Assembly (NCBI GenBank): GCA_050943535.1
Contig: JBMNPJ010000007.1
Span: 1 to 64,000 of the forward strand
Length of the DNA: 64,000 nt
Source of the DNA: Massiliimalia sp050943535
Lineage (GTDB): Bacteria; Bacillota; Clostridia; Oscillospirales; Ruminococcaceae
Direction of reading: 5' to 3'
In this document: positions 9,124 through 18,355 of the stretch, one piece after another
Layout of the letters: every line of letters starts with the position of its first letter
Numbering within the stretch: position 1 is the stretch's first letter
Position numbers and translations under genes: made by a program
Notes under the pieces: generated by a model
The model's input: the letters and a program-made list of their open reading frames with translations, nothing else
Database searches by the model: none
What the model was told of the DNA's origin: nothing

Positions 9124-9885
9124 ATGAAAAAAGTATCGGCTTGTATTGTTACGTATAATGATGAATCCACGGTACTGCGTACTGTTGAAACACTGCTTCA
9201 GTTTACAAAAGGCGTGGAGCTGAAAATTTATATTTCGGACAACGGTTCCAGCGATCATGCGCTGGAAAGAATCCGCGAAAAATTCCCTCAGGTTATTATT
9301 TTGGAATCTGATTGCAACCGGGGATTTGGAGCGGGAAATAATGCAGTGCTTTCCCAGCTGGATTCTGATTATCATGTACTGGTCAATCCGGATATTGAAA
9401 TTGATCATGATGTATTGACCCAGATGGCGGATTATATGGATACTCACACAGATGTGGGGATTCTGACTCCCAAAGTTTTGAATATGGACGGCACGGTTCA
9501 GCATCTGCCCAAACTAAGGCCAAAGTTTATCTATTTGCTCAGCGGCAGGCTGCACTTTTTGCAGGAAAAGCGGGATCATTTTACTTTTGCAGACCGGGAA
9601 GTGGTCAATCCGGAAGAAATTGATTTTTGCACCGGATGTTTTATGTTTCTGCGCACCGATTTATTCCGCAAGGTAGGCGGGTTTGACGAACGGTATTTTT
9701 TGTATTTGGAAGATGCTGATTTAACCCGGGAAATACAAAAATATGCTAAGGCAGTCTACCATCCTGACATGACCGTATTCCATAAATGGCACCGTGCCAG
9801 TGGTCACAGTGTGAAATATTTGCTGATCCACATCCATTCTATGTTTAAGTATTTTTGGAAGTGGAATATCCGCAGGGGAAAATAA
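9124..9885 (+). CDS. Family 2 glycosyltransferase, rhamnosyltransferase-like
   Basis: 253-residue GT2 enzyme beginning MKKVSACIVTYNDE with the donor-binding SDNGSSD and NRGFGAGNN segments; VNPDIEID carries the DXD-like metal site, and FDERYFLYLEDADLTRE is the acceptor/catalytic signature of the WbbL-like rhamnosyltransferase group. It follows rmlD by 9 bp in the operon that makes dTDP-rhamnose, so transfer of rhamnose to a lipid carrier or wall glycan is the likely job. The specificity is inferred from context. Confidence 0.85.
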   Translation: MKKVSACIVTYNDESTVLRTVETLLQFTKGVELKIYISDNGSSDHALERIREKFPQVIILESDCNRGFGAGNNAVLSQLDSDYHVLVNPDIEIDHDVLTQMADYMDTHTDVGILTPKVLNMDGTVQHLPKLRPKFIYLLSGRLHFLQEKRDHFTFADREVVNPEEIDFCTGCFMFLRTDLFRKVGGFDERYFLYLEDADLTREIQKYAKAVYHPDMTVFHKWHRASGHSVKYLLIHIHSMFKYFWKWNIRRGK

Positions 9886-9960
9886 CATACGGATGGATGA
9901 AACAGGGTGCCTATTCCCATTGGGTGCGGCTTCTCAAAAAATAGATCATACAGCAAAAAA

Positions 9961-9993
9961 CCTGCTGTCTGTGGAAAACAGACGGCAGGTTTT
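9961..9993 (+). terminator. Terminator of the rhamnose operon, first copy
   Basis: CCTGCTGTCTG (9961-9971) pairs with CAGACGGCAGG (9979-9989) with one G-T pair, followed by TTTT. A near-identical hairpin lies at 10208-10240 on the far side of repeat copy D. Confidence 0.75.
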
Positions 9994-10002
9994 AGACTGT
10001 AG

Positions 10003-10197
10003 AAAACTGATAGAATGTGAACGTAGTGTCAGTGGATGCGGGCACTACCCGCTGCAGGTGTGGTCAACGGACACTGTCCGCTGTAAGCCCACATGAAAAA
10101 TTCAAAAATTTGTCTCCGACGGCCAAAGGGATGTACATCCCTTTGGAATCCCAAAAAACAAAAAATCTGCCAATTTTTTGTTACAGTATACTTTATC
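10003..10197 (+). repeat. Structured intergenic repeat, copy D
   Basis: Contains the GAACGTAGTGTCA module, GGTGTGG...ACGGACACTGTCCGC...AAGCCCAC, a perfect hairpin CCAAAGGGATGT/ACATCCCTTTGG (10123-10134/10135-10146) followed by CCCAAAAAAC, and the shared right terminus ending TATACTTTATC at 10197. It lies between two near-identical terminator hairpins and fills most of the 405-bp gap. Confidence 0.7.
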
Positions 10198-10207
10198 AAT
10201 AAACTGA

Positions 10208-10246
10208 GACCTGCTGTCTGTAAAAAACAAACGGCAGGTCTTTTTT
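10208..10246 (+). terminator. Terminator, second copy
   Basis: GACCTGCTGTCTGT...ACAAACGGCAGGTC (10208-10240) then TTTTTT. The stem sequence duplicates the one at 9961-9989. Confidence 0.8.
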
Positions 10247-10291
10247 CTTTATATCTTGGTTTCAAAGCGATTTCTCATTACAAAAATTAGC

Positions 10292-10771
10292 TTAATAAAA
10301 CTCTGTGCGGCGCTCCTTGCGCAGCTGATTGCGGCGGATGGCAGCATCCCACTCATCCCGTTCCTGCTGAGAAACCAGTTTCAGCGGGGGAACTGGGGTA
10401 GGGCATTCATTTTTATCCAACGCAACCATGACAATGTAGGCGTGGTTGATCGGGCGCTTCATGCCGTCCTCACCCTCAACAAAGGTGTCTACCCGCACTT
10501 CCATGGAAGTGTGTCCGGTGTAGGTGATTTTGCCTTGCAGCACCACAATATCGTTGACATAAGCCGGAGCTTTAAAATGGATTTTGTCCATGGCCACAGT
10601 GGTTACATTATGGCGGCTGTGACGTCTTCCTACAACACCGGCTACAATATCAATCCATTCCAGCAGACGGCCGCCAAATAGCCGGTTGGCGCCGTTGATT
10701 TGTTCACTCATTACAATGTGAACCTGCTCGGTATAAGAGTCTGCAACAAGTTTTGGCTGCAGTTCATTCAT
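10292..10771 (-). CDS. Hotdog-fold acyl-CoA thioesterase (YciA/YkhA type)
   Basis: 159-residue hotdog protein. The pattern MSEQINGANRLFGGRLLEWIDIVAGVVGRRHS with the catalytic Asp, VTTVAMDKIHFKAPAYVND and GHTSMEVRVDTF are hallmarks of the acyl-CoA hydrolase family, which frees CoA from short- to long-chain acyl-CoA in the cytoplasm. Chain-length preference is not readable. Own promoter at 10841-10868. Confidence 0.9.
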   Translation of the reverse strand: MNELQPKLVADSYTEQVHIVMSEQINGANRLFGGRLLEWIDIVAGVVGRRHSRHNVTTVAMDKIHFKAPAYVNDIVVLQGKITYTGHTSMEVRVDTFVEGEDGMKRPINHAYIVMVALDKNECPTPVPPLKLVSQQERDEWDAAIRRNQLRKERRTEFY

Positions 10772-10840
10772 AAAAAGATTCCTCCAGTATGATTTTCATC
10801 CTTGCAAAAACAAATAAATACATACATCTAGTATGAAATT

Positions 10841-10868
10841 ATTATAACACAAAGAGGAAGGATATCAA
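10841..10868 (-). promoter_or_regulatory. Promoter of the thioesterase gene
   Basis: Minus-strand TTGATA (10868-10863), 16-bp spacer, TATAAT (10846-10841), about 70 bp before the start. Confidence 0.6.
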
Positions 10869-10911
10869 GCTGAACTTATGAATGATCTGCAAATTATCTC
10901 TGTGCCAAAAG

Positions 10912-11418
10912 CTAGGTTCGGTACCCCAGAATATGAAGAACTCGCAGGGAATGGAACACATAACTGCCAAGTTTTCGATCTATGGAATCAAAGGTGTGGG
11001 TTGTCACCAATATCTGGTTTAGATTTTGGGCAGTGTCGGCGTCAAAGGGGTTTACCTGGGTGACAAACAGGGAATGGTAGAACTTTTCTCCGTTGCTCAG
11101 CTGAATAACATCTCCGGGAACAGTTTCTTCCAGAGAAACCTGTGTGGCAAAGGGTCCTTCTTCGCGGTTATTGACTAAAAATTCGTATAAATAGTTGACA
11201 CCGGTCCAGGAAGCGGTACGGTTTTCTGAAGTAATATAATACCATCCGTAGGTGGGGGTATAATTCATTACACCGCATCCGGCATAAATGCACTGGGAAA
11301 CAAAATTGGTACAGTCCCCGCCTAAAAAGTCAAAATCCAAATAGGCTGGATTTCTTTTGTATGCCCATTGTCTGGCGTATTTTACAGCGTCATATCTTTG
11401 AAAGGAATGTTGTCTCAT
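10912..11418 (-). CDS. Amidase-like domain protein (CHAP/NlpC-like Cys-His fold)
   Basis: 168 residues matching the putative amidase domain group (Pfam Amidase_6): YDAVKYARQWAYKRNPAYLDFD, then GGDCTNFVSQCIYAG with the presumed nucleophilic Cys, tryptophan-rich middle, VPGDVIQL, and YHSLFVTQV with the presumed His. No signal peptide is present, so it is cytoplasmic, released by the mother cell, or spore-associated. Members are common in spore-forming Clostridia; the substrate is unknown. The start is set by AGGGGAG upstream of the ATG at 11418. Confidence 0.75.
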   Translation of the reverse strand: MRQHSFQRYDAVKYARQWAYKRNPAYLDFDFLGGDCTNFVSQCIYAGCGVMNYTPTYGWYYITSENRTASWTGVNYLYEFLVNNREEGPFATQVSLEETVPGDVIQLSNGEKFYHSLFVTQVNPFDADTAQNLNQILVTTHTFDSIDRKLGSYVFHSLRVLHILGYRT

Positions 11419-11506
11419 AGAATCTCCCCTCTGAGTTTTGATACCAGCTTCTCTTTCTGGTATATGCTGGGTTTGGGAAAACTATGAGTACAGGGGAAAG
11501 GTTGTG

Positions 11507-11899
11507 TTACCCTTGCTCTTGAAGCTGCTTAACAAGATCCTTGTCCGCAGGGCAGAAGGGGTAGTTTTCAAAGTCTTTGGGAAGAACCCATTTAAGGTTT
11601 TCGTGGACATTCTGCTGGAGTTCTCCTTGAGAAAGTTTCGCTTTAAAAAAGGTAAATTCTATTTTCTGCTGAGGATATTCATAGGAAAAATCCGCATATC
11701 GTTCTGTAAGCTGGATAGTGATGTCCAGTTCTTCTTTGCATTCCCGCAAAACACATTGTTCCGGGGTTTCTCCCGGTTCTATTTTTCCGCCGGGAAACTC
11801 CCACAAATGGGCACATGCGCCGCCGGGACCTCGCTGACAAATTAAAATTTCACCTTTATCATTTTGAATGATGGCTGCAGCCACATGAATGACAGACAT
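11507..11899 (-). CDS. Nudix hydrolase, MutT-like
   Basis: 130-residue Nudix protein with a full Nudix box starting GGKIEPGETPEQ and ending RECKEELDI, which binds Mg2+ for pyrophosphohydrolysis. The fold and length match the 8-oxo-dGTP diphosphatase (MutT/YtkD-like) group, so it may clean oxidised nucleotides, but Nudix substrates cannot be fixed from sequence. Weak ribosome binding site (GTGATGTGA). Same strand as the amidase-like gene 88 bp downstream. Confidence 0.88.
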   Translation of the reverse strand: MSVIHVAAAIIQNDKGEILICQRGPGGACAHLWEFPGGKIEPGETPEQCVLRECKEELDITIQLTERYADFSYEYPQQKIEFTFFKAKLSQGELQQNVHENLKWVLPKDFENYPFCPADKDLVKQLQEQG

Positions 11900-12154
11900 A
11901 TTATTTCACATCACTTTCTTGATTTACTTCAATTTATTATATCATGAAAATCTGTGTTTTCTCAAGGATTAGGGAAAGTAAAACAGCATTTACCGGGAGA
12001 AATTTGGCGATTATTACTAGGGAAACCGCAAAAAATTTTATCACAACCTCATAAAAAAAGCTGTTCAAAGAAAATATTTCGTATTATAATGAACAATAGA
12101 TTGAATTTTCAAGGAACTGATTTTTAAAAAATAACATAAAGCGAGGACAAAAAT

Positions 12155-13543
12155 ATGTGTATGGAAAAACAGATTGACCAATGGATTGCGGATCATCAGC
12201 AGCAGATGATTGAAGATATCGGAAAATTGATCCGTCATAAAAGTATTTCTGATCATCATGCAGTAGGAACACCTTATGGACAGGGATGCAAAGATGTGCT
12301 GGAAGAAATGCTTTCTTTGGGAAAATCCTATGGTTTTCAGGTAAAAAATCATGAAGACCGCTGCGGCAGTATCTGCTTTGGTTGCGGTGAAAAAACTATT
12401 GGTATGTGGGGACATCTGGACGTGGTGCCGGAAGCCAATGGTTGGAAGTATCCGCCTTATGAATGCACACAGGTTGGTGATTTCCTGATTGGACGGGGTG
12501 TTTCTGACAATAAGGGACCTTCTGTGGTGGCGCTGTATGCCATGAGATGTATCAAAGAACTGAACCTGCCGTTTCATAACAAAATCCAGCAGGTAGTGGG
12601 CTGTGATGAAGAAAAGGGAATGAGCGATGTGGAATACTATGTATCCCATGAACCGGTTCCGGATTTTTCCTTTGTGACAGACTGCGGTTTCCCAGTTTGT
12701 TATGCAGAAAAGGGGATTTTGGAAATCGAGCTGCTGTCACCGGTTTTAGAGGGTGTTGCTGCCCTGGATGGGGGAACAGTATCCAATATCGTGCCTGACT
12801 TTTGCAAAATTTCTCTGTCTTCTGGGAACACGTTGCCGCAGACCCTTCCGGACGGAATTCACATGGAACAAAAGGGAGATCAGATAGAAGTTTGGGCAGA
12901 CGGATTTTCTAAACATGTGGCAGATCCATATACTGGTGTAAACGCCATTGGAAAATTGGCGCAGTATTTGTCTGGAACCGATTTGCTGTCCGGTTCTGAT
13001 TTGGAAGCGGTTCGCTTTATCAGCACAGTATGCGGAGATTACAACGGAGATGGTTTGGGAATTGCTTATGAAGACGAAGAATCTGGAAAACTGACCTGTG
13101 TAGGCAGTGTGATTCATCTGGAACAGGGAAGAGTCAAGCTCACCTTTAATATCCGTTATTCTGTTACCGCAAAGGCAGAAGAGCTGGCGGAAAAAATCAA
13201 AAACTGTGCTCAGGCTTATGGATGGGAACTGGTTTACTCCAATGACAGCAAACCCAGCTATTATGACCCGGATTCTGAGCAGGTAAAAGCTCTGCTGGAA
13301 GTATATGCACAAATGACTGGAAAACAGGACAAGGCGTTTGTTATGGGCGGCGGTACCTATGCCAGAAAAATCCCCAATGCTGTGGCATATGGACCTGGTT
13401 TAGAGACAGACCTGTCCCCGCTGCAGCTGGCACCAGGACATGGGGATGCCCATTGCCCGGATGAGGCGCAGTCTGTTTCCAATCTGCTTACTGCATTAAA
13501 AATTTATATTTTTGCTTTGCTGAAACTGGATGCAGTTTTATAA
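12155..13543 (+). CDS. pepV: Dipeptidase PepV-like (M20 metallopeptidase)
   Basis: 462-residue two-zinc M20 peptidase that releases amino acids from dipeptides in the cytosol. MWGHLDVVP carries His87 and the catalytic Asp89; GVSDNKGP gives the bridging Asp118; GCDEEKGM gives the general base Glu152/Glu153. MGGGTYARKIPNAVAYGP and the PGHGDAHCPDE zinc region near the C-terminus are PepV signatures. ATG 12155 is chosen because GAGG lies 8 bases upstream; a second ATG follows two codons later. TATAAT at 12085-12090 may be its -10. The 255-bp gap before it shows nothing else. Confidence 0.92.
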   Translation: MCMEKQIDQWIADHQQQMIEDIGKLIRHKSISDHHAVGTPYGQGCKDVLEEMLSLGKSYGFQVKNHEDRCGSICFGCGEKTIGMWGHLDVVPEANGWKYPPYECTQVGDFLIGRGVSDNKGPSVVALYAMRCIKELNLPFHNKIQQVVGCDEEKGMSDVEYYVSHEPVPDFSFVTDCGFPVCYAEKGILEIELLSPVLEGVAALDGGTVSNIVPDFCKISLSSGNTLPQTLPDGIHMEQKGDQIEVWADGFSKHVADPYTGVNAIGKLAQYLSGTDLLSGSDLEAVRFISTVCGDYNGDGLGIAYEDEESGKLTCVGSVIHLEQGRVKLTFNIRYSVTAKAEELAEKIKNCAQAYGWELVYSNDSKPSYYDPDSEQVKALLEVYAQMTGKQDKAFVMGGGTYARKIPNAVAYGPGLETDLSPLQLAPGHGDAHCPDEAQSVSNLLTALKIYIFALLKLDAVL

Positions 13544-13562
13544 TTTTACAATGCTGTATTTC

Positions 13563-13600
13563 AAAAAGTGCTGTGAACATGGGTGTTGCAGCACTTTTTT
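13563..13600 (+). terminator. Terminator of pepV
   Basis: AAGTGCTG pairs with CAGCACTT across a 15-base loop, followed by a T-run (TTTTTT). Confidence 0.8.
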
Positions 13601-13700
13601 ATTTTGCTGTTATTTTTTAAAATTTTTGGGTTTTCCCAATGAATTCATACACAAAAAAGAGTACAGCAGTGCAATTGTTTGTGAATTATGCAATAGATGT

Positions 13701-13729
13701 TTGACATCTTGAAGAAAATTTGGTAAAAT
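13701..13729 (+). promoter_or_regulatory. Promoter of the CNNM/CorC gene
   Basis: TTGACA (13701-13706), 17-bp spacer, TAAAAT (13724-13729). Confidence 0.75.
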
Positions 13730-13805
13730 GTGTATCAATGGGGTTTTTAAAAAATTTATCCCAGAAATTTTTAATGAATTTTATATTTAAAAGGAGTGTC
13801 TTATT

Positions 13806-15083
13806 TTGGACGGTGTGTCGGCATTTTCGTATGTCATGATTGTGATTTTGGTGGCGTTATCTGCCTTTTTCTCCGGTTCGGAGACGGCGTTTGCTACAGT
13901 AAACAAAATCCGAATGAAAAATTTAGCAGCAGAGGGAAATAAAAAAGCGGAAAAGGTTTTGTATATTTCCGAAAACTATGACCGGGCGTTATCTGCAATT
14001 TTGATCGGCAACAATATTGTAAATATTGGTACCGCTTCTATTGCTACCGTAATTTGTACTTTCTGGTTCCAGTCTAACGGTGCGTGGGTAGCAACCTTGC
14101 TGAGTACCATTGTGGTATTGATTTTTGGCGAGGTTTTGCCAAAATCTATGGCAAAAGAAAACGCAGATCGGGTCTGTCTGGCAGTTGTGGATATTCTCAG
14201 TGTTTTAATGAAAATACTGACTCCGGCAATTTTCTTCTTCGTAAAACTGAAATCTTTGGTGTCTCGCAATCACGGCGATAAACAACCGACGGTTACAGAA
14301 CAGGAATTAAAGTATATTATTGAAGAAAGCGAAAATGAAGGGGTTCTGGAAGAACAGGAAAGCGAACTGGTTCAGTCTGCGCTGGATTTTGATGAGATTA
14401 CCGTTGATGAAATATTAACTCCCCGTGTGGATGTGGTGGCAGTATCCGAGGATGAGGATGTAGAAGTTGTAAAAGAACTGTTCTTAAACGATCCTTATTC
14501 CCGATTGCCTGTATACAAAGGAACCATCGATACCATTGTGGGAATTATCCACAGTAAAGATTTCTTTAGAGCCTATTCCAAAGACCCAAATGTCAATCTT
14601 CGCACCCTGGTGCAAAAGCCATTGTTTGTTCCTCCTAAAAAGCGGATTTCTGAGCTTTTGAAAGAACTGCAAAAGCTGAAAACCCATATGGCAATTGTAA
14701 CGGACCAATATGGCGGTACCATTGGTGTGATTACTTTGGAAGATATTTTGGAAGAACTGGTAGGCGACATTTGGGATGAAAGCGACCAGGAAGAAGTAGA
14801 TGTGGTTCAGTTGTCCGAAAACCGGTATGAAGTATCCGGCGACGTGAATTTGGAAGACTTTTTTGACGATATCGATTATGAATATCGGGAAAGTGATTTT
14901 GAAGACACCGCCAATACATTTGCTGGATGGGCACTGGAAACCTTTGAACGGATTCCTGAAAAAGGAGACAGCTTTACTTACCGGGATTTGAAGATTACCG
15001 TTTTGGAAGTGTCTGAACAGCGTATCCTGAAATTAGAGGTAGAACTTTTATCACAAAAGACGGTTTCTGATACAGATTCATAA
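13806..15083 (+). CDS. CNNM/CorC-type membrane transporter (hemolysin-C family)
   Basis: 425 residues in the usual order: a CNNM membrane domain with about four hydrophobic segments (residues 1-150, including the signature FFSGSETAFATVNKIRM and GEVLPKSMAKENADR), a CBS pair (about 200-330, with LTPRVDVVAV and SRLPVYKGTIDTIVGIIHSKD), and a C-terminal CorC domain. Family members export Mg2+ or related ions across the cell membrane. The start is TTG 13806, 9 bases after AGGAG; no ATG fits. Own promoter and terminator, so a single-gene unit. Confidence 0.92.
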   Translation: MDGVSAFSYVMIVILVALSAFFSGSETAFATVNKIRMKNLAAEGNKKAEKVLYISENYDRALSAILIGNNIVNIGTASIATVICTFWFQSNGAWVATLLSTIVVLIFGEVLPKSMAKENADRVCLAVVDILSVLMKILTPAIFFFVKLKSLVSRNHGDKQPTVTEQELKYIIEESENEGVLEEQESELVQSALDFDEITVDEILTPRVDVVAVSEDEDVEVVKELFLNDPYSRLPVYKGTIDTIVGIIHSKDFFRAYSKDPNVNLRTLVQKPLFVPPKKRISELLKELQKLKTHMAIVTDQYGGTIGVITLEDILEELVGDIWDESDQEEVDVVQLSENRYEVSGDVNLEDFFDDIDYEYRESDFEDTANTFAGWALETFERIPEKGDSFTYRDLKITVLEVSEQRILKLEVELLSQKTVSDTDS

Positions 15084-15101
15084 TCAATTTATCTAAAAGA
15101 G

Positions 15102-15144
15102 AAGTGTTCCTTTGGTGCAAAGTGCCGAAGGGATACTTTTTTTT
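15102..15144 (+). terminator. Terminator of the CNNM/CorC gene
   Basis: AAGTGTTCCTTTGG (15102-15115) pairs with CCGAAGGGATACTT (15125-15138) with few mismatches, then eight T. Confidence 0.85.
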
Positions 15145-15248
15145 GTATCTGCACTTGAATTTTATCGAGAAAATTGATATCATAAAATACAGACTATCAT
15201 TACTTTAAAGCGATGATATGCAAAAAGAAATTAAGGAGGTGTGGGGTA

Positions 15249-16562
15249 ATGTTCTTTCAAAAAGACATTGAAACAATGCCCCGGAAAGACATTGAGGTAT
15301 TACAATTAGAACGACTGAAATGGGTGGTGGATTATTGTTATCGCAATGTTGAGCTGTATCATAAAAAGCTGGATGCGGCTGGGGTCACTCCGGAAAGAAT
15401 AAAAACTTTGTCTGATTTGCAGTACATACCCTTTACAACCAAAGCAGATATACGGGATACTTACCCTTATGGAATGTTTGCTGTACCGCTGAAACAGATT
15501 GTTCGAATTCATGCGTCCAGCGGTACTACAGGAAAACCAACGGTTGTAGGTTATACAAAACGGGATTTGGATCATTGGAGCGATTTGGTGGCCCGTATTT
15601 GTGTGGCAGCCGGCGTAACAGATGAAGATATTGCTCAGATCTCTTTTGGATACGGGTTGTTTACCGGTGCTTTGGGGCTGCATTATGGTTTGGAAAAAAT
15701 CGGTGCTTCTGTCATTCCGGTTTCCAGCGGAAATACAGAAAAACAGATTATGCTTCTCAAGGACTTTAAAACCACAGTTTTAATCAGTACGCCTTCTTAC
15801 GCCATGTACATGAGCGAAGTGGCAAAAGACCATGGAATTTCCAATGAGGACCTCAGCTTGAAAATCGGACTGTTTGGTTCCGAAGGTTGTACCACCGAGT
15901 TGAGACAAAAAATCGAAAAGGGATTTGGCTTGTTCGCAACCGACAATTACGGCATGAGCGAATTAATGGGTCCTGGTGTTGCCGGCGAATGTGAATATCG
16001 TGACGGTCTGCATATTGCGGAAGACCACTTTATTCCGGAAATCATCAACAGTCAAACCGGAGAGGTTCTAAAAGACGGTGAAACCGGGGAATTGGTGATT
16101 ACCACCATTACCAAAGAGGGGATTCCTATGCTGCGTTACCGCACCAAAGATTTGACCCGCCTCAATTACGAACCATGTAAATGCGGCAGAACCCATGTTC
16201 GGATGGACAAAGTAATGGGCAGAAGCGACGACATGCTGAAAATTCGCGGTGTCAACGTATTCCCATCACAAATCGAAAGTGTTCTGGGCGGTATTGAGGG
16301 AATTTCTCCTCATTATCAGCTGGTATTGACCCGGAAAAACTATACCGACTATTTGGAAGTTCGCGTAGAATTTGTGGATGCCAGCCTGTTGGAACACTAT
16401 GGTGCTTTGGAAGCGCTGCAAAAACAGATTTATGCAAAACTGCATACCGTGCTGGGAATTGACGCAAAAGTAACCTTGGTAGAACCGAGAAGCATTGAAC
16501 GGTTTGCCGGAAAAGCAAAAAGAATTGTAGATTTACGGGATCAAAGTGATTTCGCAAGATAA
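15249..16562 (+). CDS. paaK: Phenylacetate-CoA ligase-type acyl-CoA synthetase 1
   Basis: AMP-forming ligase of the PaaK family, 437 residues. It has HASSGTTGKPTVVGYT (ATP loop), the adenylation core YGMSELMGPG, and the C-terminal hinge SDDMLKIRGVNVFPSQIE. Start at 15249: AAGGAGGT lies 8 bases upstream; an in-frame extension to 15213 has no site. The gene is followed by iorAB and a second PaaK paralogue. IorAB turns aryl pyruvates into aryl-acetyl-CoA, so the likely role is interconversion of phenylacetate or indoleacetate and their CoA esters. The direction is inference. Confidence 0.9.
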   Translation: MFFQKDIETMPRKDIEVLQLERLKWVVDYCYRNVELYHKKLDAAGVTPERIKTLSDLQYIPFTTKADIRDTYPYGMFAVPLKQIVRIHASSGTTGKPTVVGYTKRDLDHWSDLVARICVAAGVTDEDIAQISFGYGLFTGALGLHYGLEKIGASVIPVSSGNTEKQIMLLKDFKTTVLISTPSYAMYMSEVAKDHGISNEDLSLKIGLFGSEGCTTELRQKIEKGFGLFATDNYGMSELMGPGVAGECEYRDGLHIAEDHFIPEIINSQTGEVLKDGETGELVITTITKEGIPMLRYRTKDLTRLNYEPCKCGRTHVRMDKVMGRSDDMLKIRGVNVFPSQIESVLGGIEGISPHYQLVLTRKNYTDYLEVRVEFVDASLLEHYGALEALQKQIYAKLHTVLGIDAKVTLVEPRSIERFAGKAKRIVDLRDQSDFAR

Positions 16563-16600
16563 AACATAAATTTCCCTTTGAGAAAGGTTTGGTAAATGCA

Positions 16601-18337
16601 ATGAAAGAATTAATGTTAGGAAATGAAGCAGTAGCTCGGGGATTATACGAAGCCGGCTGCAGCGTGGTTTCCAGTTATCCTGGAACTCCAAGTACTGAAA
16701 TTACAGAATGTGCGGCAAAATATGACGATATTTACTGCGAATGGGCACCCAATGAAAAAGTGGCAATGGAAACCGCTTTGGGCGCTTGCTTTGCAGGAAA
16801 ACGTTCTTTCTGCGGCATGAAGCACGTAGGGCTGAATGTAGCGGCTGACCCGTTATTTACTGCATCCTATATTGGTGTTAATGCAGGGATCGTGATCGGC
16901 GTTGCAGATGACCCAGGAATGCACTCCTCACAAAATGAGCAGGATTCCCGTCATTATGCCATTGCTGCAAAACTGCCTATGGTGGAACCGGCAGATTCTG
17001 AAGAAGCTTTGGAATTTGTAAAAAAAGCCTACGAAATTTCAGAACAATATGATGTTCCGGTTTTGCTGCGCATGTGCACCAGAATTTCTCACTCACAGAG
17101 TTTGGTAGAAACTTCTCAACGGGTTGTCCCAGAGGTAAAACCATTCCAGAAAAACCCTGGAAAATATGTCATGATGCCTGCCTTTGCGAAAAAGCGTCAT
17201 GTGGTTGTGGAAGAACGCAGCGAAGCTCTGTTGGAACTGGCAGAAACCACCTCTCTGAACCGTGTGGAAGATAACGGGGCAAAAGTTGGGATTATTACAT
17301 CCGGTACCTGTTATCAGTACGCAAAAGAAGTGTTCGGCGACACGGTAAATCTGCTGAAATTGGGACTGATTAATCCGTTGCCGGAACGTTTGATTCTGGA
17401 ATTTGCAGATTCTGTGGACGAACTGTATGTTTTGGAAGAACTGGATCCAATCATTGAAAATCACTGTGCTGCATTGGGATTGGATGTAGTAGGAAAAGAA
17501 AAATTCCCGAAAATTGATGAATTCTCTCAAAATCTGGTGGCAGAAAAAATGGGCAAATGTCTGCCAGAAACCATGGCTTTCCCAGAAACTGTTCCGGTCA
17601 GACCTCCTGTTATGTGTGCAGGATGTCCTCACCGGGGTATGTTCTATACATTAAATAAAAACAAAGTAACCGTATGCGGCGATATTGGATGCTATACTTT
17701 GGGTGCACAGGCTCCTTTGTCTGCAATTGATACCTGTGTCTGCATGGGTGCTTCTGTATCTGGGCTTCACGGATTTAACAAAGCCGGCGGCGAAGAAGCA
17801 GAACAGAAAACCGTTGCTGTGATCGGGGATTCTACCTTTATCCACTCCGGCATTACCGGGCTGATTAACATTTCCTATAATGCGACTAATTCTACTGTTA
17901 TTGTTTTGGACAACTCCATTACCGGTATGACAGGTCATCAGCAGAACCCGACCACCGGTTACAATATCAAAGGGGATCCAGCTGCAAAAATTGATTTGGA
18001 AACACTGTGTCATGCAGTGGGCATCCGCCGGGTACGTGTGGTAGACCCATACAATCTGAAAGAATGTGATGCAGCGCTGAAAGAAGAACTGGCTGCAAAA
18101 GAACCTTCTGTCATCATTTCCAGACGCCCTTGCGTACTGTTAAAATATGTAGAAAAGAAACCGAGCCTGAAAGTAAACCGGGATCAATGCCGTGGCTGTA
18201 AAGCTTGTATGAAACTGGGATGTCCGGCAATCAGTATGAAGGATGGAAAAGCTCAGGTAGATGAAACTTTGTGTGTTGGATGCGGTTTGTGTGAAAGCTT
18301 GTGCCCATTCCAGGCGTTTGAATCTACAGGGAAATAA
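16601..18337 (+). CDS. iorA: Indolepyruvate:ferredoxin oxidoreductase, alpha subunit
   Basis: TPP-dependent subunit of the oxygen-sensitive enzyme that oxidatively decarboxylates aryl pyruvates (from Trp, Phe, Tyr) to aryl-acetyl-CoA, reducing ferredoxin. About 578 residues: N-terminal pyrimidine-binding domain (SSYPGTPSTEITE), PP/TPP domain with GDIGCYTLG and GDSTFIHSG...DNSITGMTGHQ, and two C-terminal 4Fe-4S clusters, CRGCKACMKLGCP and CVGCGLCESLCPF. The ATG at 16601 is preferred: AAAGG lies 13 bases upstream, while the in-frame TTG at 16589 would almost touch it. iorB follows 18 bp later. Confidence 0.95.
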   Translation: MKELMLGNEAVARGLYEAGCSVVSSYPGTPSTEITECAAKYDDIYCEWAPNEKVAMETALGACFAGKRSFCGMKHVGLNVAADPLFTASYIGVNAGIVIGVADDPGMHSSQNEQDSRHYAIAAKLPMVEPADSEEALEFVKKAYEISEQYDVPVLLRMCTRISHSQSLVETSQRVVPEVKPFQKNPGKYVMMPAFAKKRHVVVEERSEALLELAETTSLNRVEDNGAKVGIITSGTCYQYAKEVFGDTVNLLKLGLINPLPERLILEFADSVDELYVLEELDPIIENHCAALGLDVVGKEKFPKIDEFSQNLVAEKMGKCLPETMAFPETVPVRPPVMCAGCPHRGMFYTLNKNKVTVCGDIGCYTLGAQAPLSAIDTCVCMGASVSGLHGFNKAGGEEAEQKTVAVIGDSTFIHSGITGLINISYNATNSTVIVLDNSITGMTGHQQNPTTGYNIKGDPAAKIDLETLCHAVGIRRVRVVDPYNLKECDAALKEELAAKEPSVIISRRPCVLLKYVEKKPSLKVNRDQCRGCKACMKLGCPAISMKDGKAQVDETLCVGCGLCESLCPFQAFESTGK

Positions 18338-18355
18338 AAGGAGAGGTATAAAATC

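Noticed and set aside
12065..12649. 194-codon minus-strand frame at the start of pepV
   Set aside because: Opposite the PepV N-terminus with its metal ligands; no motif of its own.
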